Positions 6,301-8,479 of a stretch of DNA of 8,479 nt are shown here, in pieces. Source of the DNA: Acidimicrobiia bacterium (lineage in GTDB: Bacteria > Actinomycetota > Acidimicrobiia > Acidimicrobiales > Ilumatobacteraceae). The stretch covers positions 1 to 8,479 of the forward strand of contig JAUHYJ010000134.1 in the NCBI GenBank assembly GCA_030425785.1. Reading direction: 5' to 3'. The notes under the pieces were generated by a model. It ran no database searches. It saw only the letters and a program-made list of their open reading frames with translations, and was not told the origin of the DNA. Both the position numbers and the translations under genes were made by a program. Positions within the stretch are counted from its first letter, which is position 1, and each line of letters begins with the position of its first letter.

Positions 6301-6306
6301 ACGCTA
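6301..6306 (-). promoter_or_regulatory. -10 box for a leaderless ribF mRNA
   Basis: The minus strand reads TAGCGT, seven bases, then the ribF GTG at 6293, with no Shine-Dalgarno between. It lies in the 56-base truB-ribF gap, so ribF can probably be transcribed apart from truB. No convincing -35 box is seen. Its spacing is identical to two other genes in the window. Confidence 0.6.
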
Positions 6307-6349
6307 CTGGCCGCTCCCCGACTCCGGCGAACAGACCGATCGACCCCGG

Positions 6350-7237
6350 CTACCCCGCTGCCGCCGTCGGCAGTACCACGGCGGGCTTCGCCTCCGCGTC
6401 GCGGAACGGCTCGTAGACCGCGATGAGCCGGTCGTCGGGGTCGAAGACCGCCCAGGGTCCGTCGCCCGAGTCGACCGGCCGCGGCAGCACCCGACCGTTG
6501 GCGACGAGCTGCGTCAGATTGGCGTCGGCCGACACCCTGGTGAGTCCCCGCACGGCGGTGTCGACCGGGAGGAGCTCACACTCGTCGGGGCTCGCGGCCT
6601 CGTCGATCGTGAACTCGCCCACGGCGAGGCGGCGCAGGTTGCGCAGGTGGGCACCACCGCCCAGGAGCGACCCGAGGTCGGCGGCCAGCGTGCGGATGTA
6701 GGTACCGGCCGTGCACACGACGTCGATCGCGAGCACACCCGGCTCCGGCGCTCCCGTGACGTCGAACCGGTGGATCGTGCAGGGCCGCGGCGGCCGATCG
6801 ACCTCCTTGCCCTCGCGGGCGAGTTCGTGCAGGCGTCGACCGTCGATCTTGATCGCGGACACCATCGGCGGGATCTGCATGATGTCGCCGACGAGGTGTG
6901 CGTCCACGACGGCCTGCGCCTCGGCGACGGTGACCGGCTCCATGTCGTGCGTCGCCGTGACCTCGCCCGCCGCGTCGAGCGTCGACGTCTCGGTGCCGAG
7001 CACGACCTCGCCGGCATAGTGCTTGGTCGTCTTCTCGATGAAGCGCAGCAGCTTGGTCGTCATGCCGACGGCGACGACGAGCACGCCGGTCGCGTCCGGG
7101 TCGAGCGTGCCCGCGTGGCCCACCTGACGCTCGTGGAACCGCTTGCGGAGCATGCCGACGACGTCGTGGCTGGTGACGCCGGCCGGCTTGTCGACGATGC
7201 ACAGCCCGTGCGTGGTCGCTGGTCGCTTGCGTGCCAT
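6350..7237 (-). CDS. truB: tRNA pseudouridine(55) synthase
   Basis: TruB converts U55 in the T-loop of tRNAs to pseudouridine. The 295-residue product shows GHAGTLDPDATGVL (40-53) with catalytic Asp46 (E. coli D48), the RNA-contact segment IPPMVSAIKIDG (122-133), TYIRTLAADLG (179-189), and a C-terminal domain (about 240-280) resembling the PUA-like extension. The ATG at 7237 is chosen because the family N-terminus follows at once (THGLCIVDKPAGVTSHDVV); longer versions add only residues from the upstream gene's overlap. GAGG about eight bases upstream is a fair ribosome binding site. The start shares one base with the stop of the AAA ATPase gene (TGATG), so translation is probably coupled. No separate truB promoter is apparent; transcription likely begins before the ATPase gene. 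Confidence 0.96.
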   Translation of the reverse strand: MARKRPATTHGLCIVDKPAGVTSHDVVGMLRKRFHERQVGHAGTLDPDATGVLVVAVGMTTKLLRFIEKTTKHYAGEVVLGTETSTLDAAGEVTATHDMEPVTVAEAQAVVDAHLVGDIMQIPPMVSAIKIDGRRLHELAREGKEVDRPPRPCTIHRFDVTGAPEPGVLAIDVVCTAGTYIRTLAADLGSLLGGGAHLRNLRRLAVGEFTIDEAASPDECELLPVDTAVRGLTRVSADANLTQLVANGRVLPRPVDSGDGPWAVFDPDDRLIAVYEPFRDAEAKPAVVLPTAAAG

Positions 7238-8325
7238 CAGGGGAACCTCGCTCGGATCCAGTCGGCGAAGATCGGGTCGACGAGCTCGTAGCGGTCGCCG
7301 ACCTGCCACACGTCACCACGCTCGACGAGCTGATCGCGGGCACGGTACGCGCTCGACGACGACAGCCCGAGATGCTCGGCCGCGACGCCGAACAACGACT
7401 CGCCGTGGGCGAGCAGCCGCAGGACCGCCTGCGCGCCGGACGTGCGACCGGAGAACAGCGCCTCGAGCCCGAGCCGCGACCGGTCGGCCACGCGCCGCAC
7501 CACGTCGGGCCAATCGCGCTCGGTGAAGCGCCCGCCCGGCCCGACGGTCTCCCACGCGGCATCGGCGAGCTGCATGCTGCGATGTGGATGGCCGTTGGCG
7601 AACTCGGCGATGATGCGGCCGGCCGGGCCGGCGTGGCGGCCCGAGGTCGTGAAGCCGTGGTCGATGATGGTCGCGATGGTGGCGGCGTCGAACGGCTCGA
7701 TCTCGACCAGATCGGCCTGGGCGTAGAACGGCATCGACCGATCGGTGAACATCTGCAGCATGAGCGTCGGCTGCGATCCGGCGAACAGCAGCCCGAGCTC
7801 ACGGTAGTGGTGCTGGAACTTGGTGCGCATCAGCCCGGCGACGCCCTCGACCCCGAACGCCCCGCCGAACTCGTCGACGACGCACACCACCGGGTTCACC
7901 TGCGCCGCCTCGACGATGGCGTCGAGCTGGCGGTGGAAGAGCTCGACGGGCTCGGGCCGCTCGGCGGACCGACGTCGCAGCTCTGCGCGCAGGACCCCGA
8001 GGTGGAGGCCGAAGCTGGCGCTGTAGTCGTCGAGCCAGCGACGGGCCGGACCGATCGCCCGCCGCAGGCCGTCGTCGAACCGCTCGACCACGTCGGCCAT
8101 CGACGACGCCTCGTACAGGTCGACCCAGACGACCGACGTGCCCGCCGACTCGAGGTCGGTGGCGACACGACGCAGGACGCTCGTCTTGCCGAACCGGCGC
8201 GGACCGAGCAGCGTGGTGACGCGCCGGCGCGTGACCTGTTCGATCAGGTCGTCGACGAGCTCGTCCCGCCCGACGACCTGGTCCGGTTCGAGCGGTCCCT
8301 GATGCGGGAACGGCGACAACTCCAC
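7237..8325 (-). CDS. AAA/STAND-type ATPase with C-terminal winged helix (ATPase_2-like)
   Basis: The specific function is not recognised. The 362-residue product begins after a short leader with VVGRDELVDDL (17-27), then Walker A GPRRFGKT (41-48), Walker B CVVDEF (148-153) and a sensor-like strand LLFAGSQPT. It ends in what looks like a winged helix (about 300-360: EHLGLSSSSAYRARDQL, then RYELVDPIFADWIR). This order fits the ATPase_2 / MNS-clade P-loop ATPases, whose members include many proteins of unknown role linked to DNA, signalling or defence. The GTG at 8325 follows a TAGGTT box by seven bases, with no Shine-Dalgarno. The stop overlaps the truB start by one base. It occupies the slot between rbfA and truB where nrnA is often found. 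Two inverted repeats overlap its promoter, suggesting specific control, perhaps by the ATPase itself. Family good, role unknown. Confidence 0.85.
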   Translation of the reverse strand: MELSPFPHQGPLEPDQVVGRDELVDDLIEQVTRRRVTTLLGPRRFGKTSVLRRVATDLESAGTSVVWVDLYEASSMADVVERFDDGLRRAIGPARRWLDDYSASFGLHLGVLRAELRRRSAERPEPVELFHRQLDAIVEAAQVNPVVCVVDEFGGAFGVEGVAGLMRTKFQHHYRELGLLFAGSQPTLMLQMFTDRSMPFYAQADLVEIEPFDAATIATIIDHGFTTSGRHAGPAGRIIAEFANGHPHRSMQLADAAWETVGPGGRFTERDWPDVVRRVADRSRLGLEALFSGRTSGAQAVLRLLAHGESLFGVAAEHLGLSSSSAYRARDQLVERGDVWQVGDRYELVDPIFADWIRARFP

Positions 8326-8332
8326 ACCCCGG

Positions 8333-8338
8333 AACCTA
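8333..8338 (-). promoter_or_regulatory. -10 box for a leaderless AAA ATPase (and truB) mRNA
   Basis: The minus strand reads TAGGTT, seven bases, then the GTG at 8325, with no Shine-Dalgarno. It overlaps the outer edge of the nearer inverted repeat (8336-8352), so a protein bound there would block polymerase. No clear -35 box is found; the region where one would lie is inside and between the repeats, which may mean activator dependence. Confidence 0.6.
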
Positions 8339-8376
8339 GCAGCACCTGCTAGTAACGAGGTAGCAGATGTTGCTAG
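8336..8376. promoter_or_regulatory. Tandem pair of 17-bp inverted repeats (probable operator)
   Basis: The first unit, CTAGCAGCACCTGCTAG (8336-8352), is a perfect seven-base inverted repeat with a three-base centre. The second, GTAGCAGATGTTGCTAG (8360-8376), shares TAGCAG-N4-TGCTAG with it and is palindromic over TAGCA-N5-TGCTA. They are 24 bp apart start to start. The first overlaps the -10 box of the AAA ATPase promoter. CTAG occurs three times in these 41 bases, and the stretch is clearly richer in A/T than its surroundings. This is the form of a site for a dimeric repressor binding twice. No regulator gene is visible in the window. Confidence 0.65.
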
Positions 8377-8379
8377 TTT

Positions 8380-8394
8380 CCGAGAGAGCCTCGG
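8380..8394 (-). terminator. Weak hairpin after rbfA
   Basis: On the minus strand CCGAG (8394-8390) pairs with CTCGG (8384-8380) around a five-base loop, followed by AAACTAG rather than a T-tract. It lies 21 bases past the rbfA stop and just before the operator repeats. It may help end the rbfA transcript, which would make the ATPase-truB unit independent, but the stem is short. Confidence 0.25.
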
Positions 8395-8414
8395 TCGGCC
8401 GTGCCGCGGAGGGC

Positions 8415-8479
8415 TCAGTCGCCGCCCGGTTCGGTGCGGCGAGCCCGGTCGGCGCGGAGCACCTCGTCGATGCGCTCGG
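8415..8479 (-). CDS. rbfA: C-terminal end of a gene, probably 30S ribosome-binding factor A
   Basis: Only the last 21 codons are in the window: ERIDEVLRADRARRTEPGGD, then TGA. The ERIDEVLR stretch resembles the last helix of RbfA (the ER[IV]-x-x-LL type ending after the conserved F-x-x-D segment), followed by a charged, non-conserved tail. RbfA helps mature the 5' end of 16S rRNA and is needed for cold adaptation. The rbfA-truB-ribF-rpsO-pnp order seen here is the main support. The fragment is too short to prove identity. The GC-rich tail fits the surrounding genes. Confidence 0.6.
   Translation of the reverse strand, partial: ERIDEVLRADRARRTEPGGD

Noticed and set aside
7231..8352. A 373-codon open frame on the plus strand opposite the AAA ATPase, and a similar one at 5373-6416 opposite ribF
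   Set aside because: No family features and no promoter or ribosome binding site. The minus-strand frames carry intact Walker and RibF motifs.
8336..8376. The paired inverted repeats as ends of an insertion sequence or an attachment site
   Set aside because: There is no transposase or integrase, no target duplication, and the palindromes are tightly spaced over a promoter, which fits an operator better.

Overview
The window looks like a piece of chromosome from a GC-rich actinobacterium, most like the Acidimicrobiia (Ilumatobacter-type). The grounds are the strong G/C third-position bias, frequent GTG starts, an actinobacterial-type PNPase and TAGNNT -10 boxes sitting directly in front of start codons. 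The lineage is an inference from style, not from a database match.

Most of the minus strand is the conserved translation/RNA-metabolism cluster, read right to left: the end of rbfA (8479-8415), an AAA/STAND-type ATPase (8325-7237), truB (7237-6350), ribF (6293-5349), then after an interruption rpsO (2403-2140) and pnp (1849 to beyond the left edge). The cluster differs from the textbook order in two ways. The slot between rbfA and truB, where many bacteria carry nrnA (DHH phosphoesterase), holds the ATPase, whose stop codon overlaps the truB start. The ribF-rpsO junction is split by a plus-strand three-gene ABC importer (ATPase 2559-3332, permease 3329-4096, lipoprotein binding protein 4163-5302) of the SsuABC/ThiXYZ/RibXY type.

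Transcription appears to be divided into several short units. Three genes (the importer ATPase, ribF and the AAA ATPase) have a TAGNNT box exactly 7 nt before a GTG start with no Shine-Dalgarno sequence, which suggests leaderless mRNAs. rpsO has a separate promoter and a leader with a UUCG hairpin. The rpsO-pnp gap holds a long stem-loop capped by a UCCG tetraloop plus alternative hairpins, reminiscent of the RNase III/PNPase autocontrol region known in other bacteria.

The most unusual signal is upstream of the AAA ATPase. Two near-identical 17-bp inverted repeats (TAGCAG-N4-TGCTAG, 24 bp apart) overlap its -10 box and look like a dedicated operator. Together with the coupling to truB, this suggests a regulated ATPase-truB unit not explained by the housekeeping cluster. 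I saw no CRISPR array, tRNA, rRNA, insertion sequence or phage gene.
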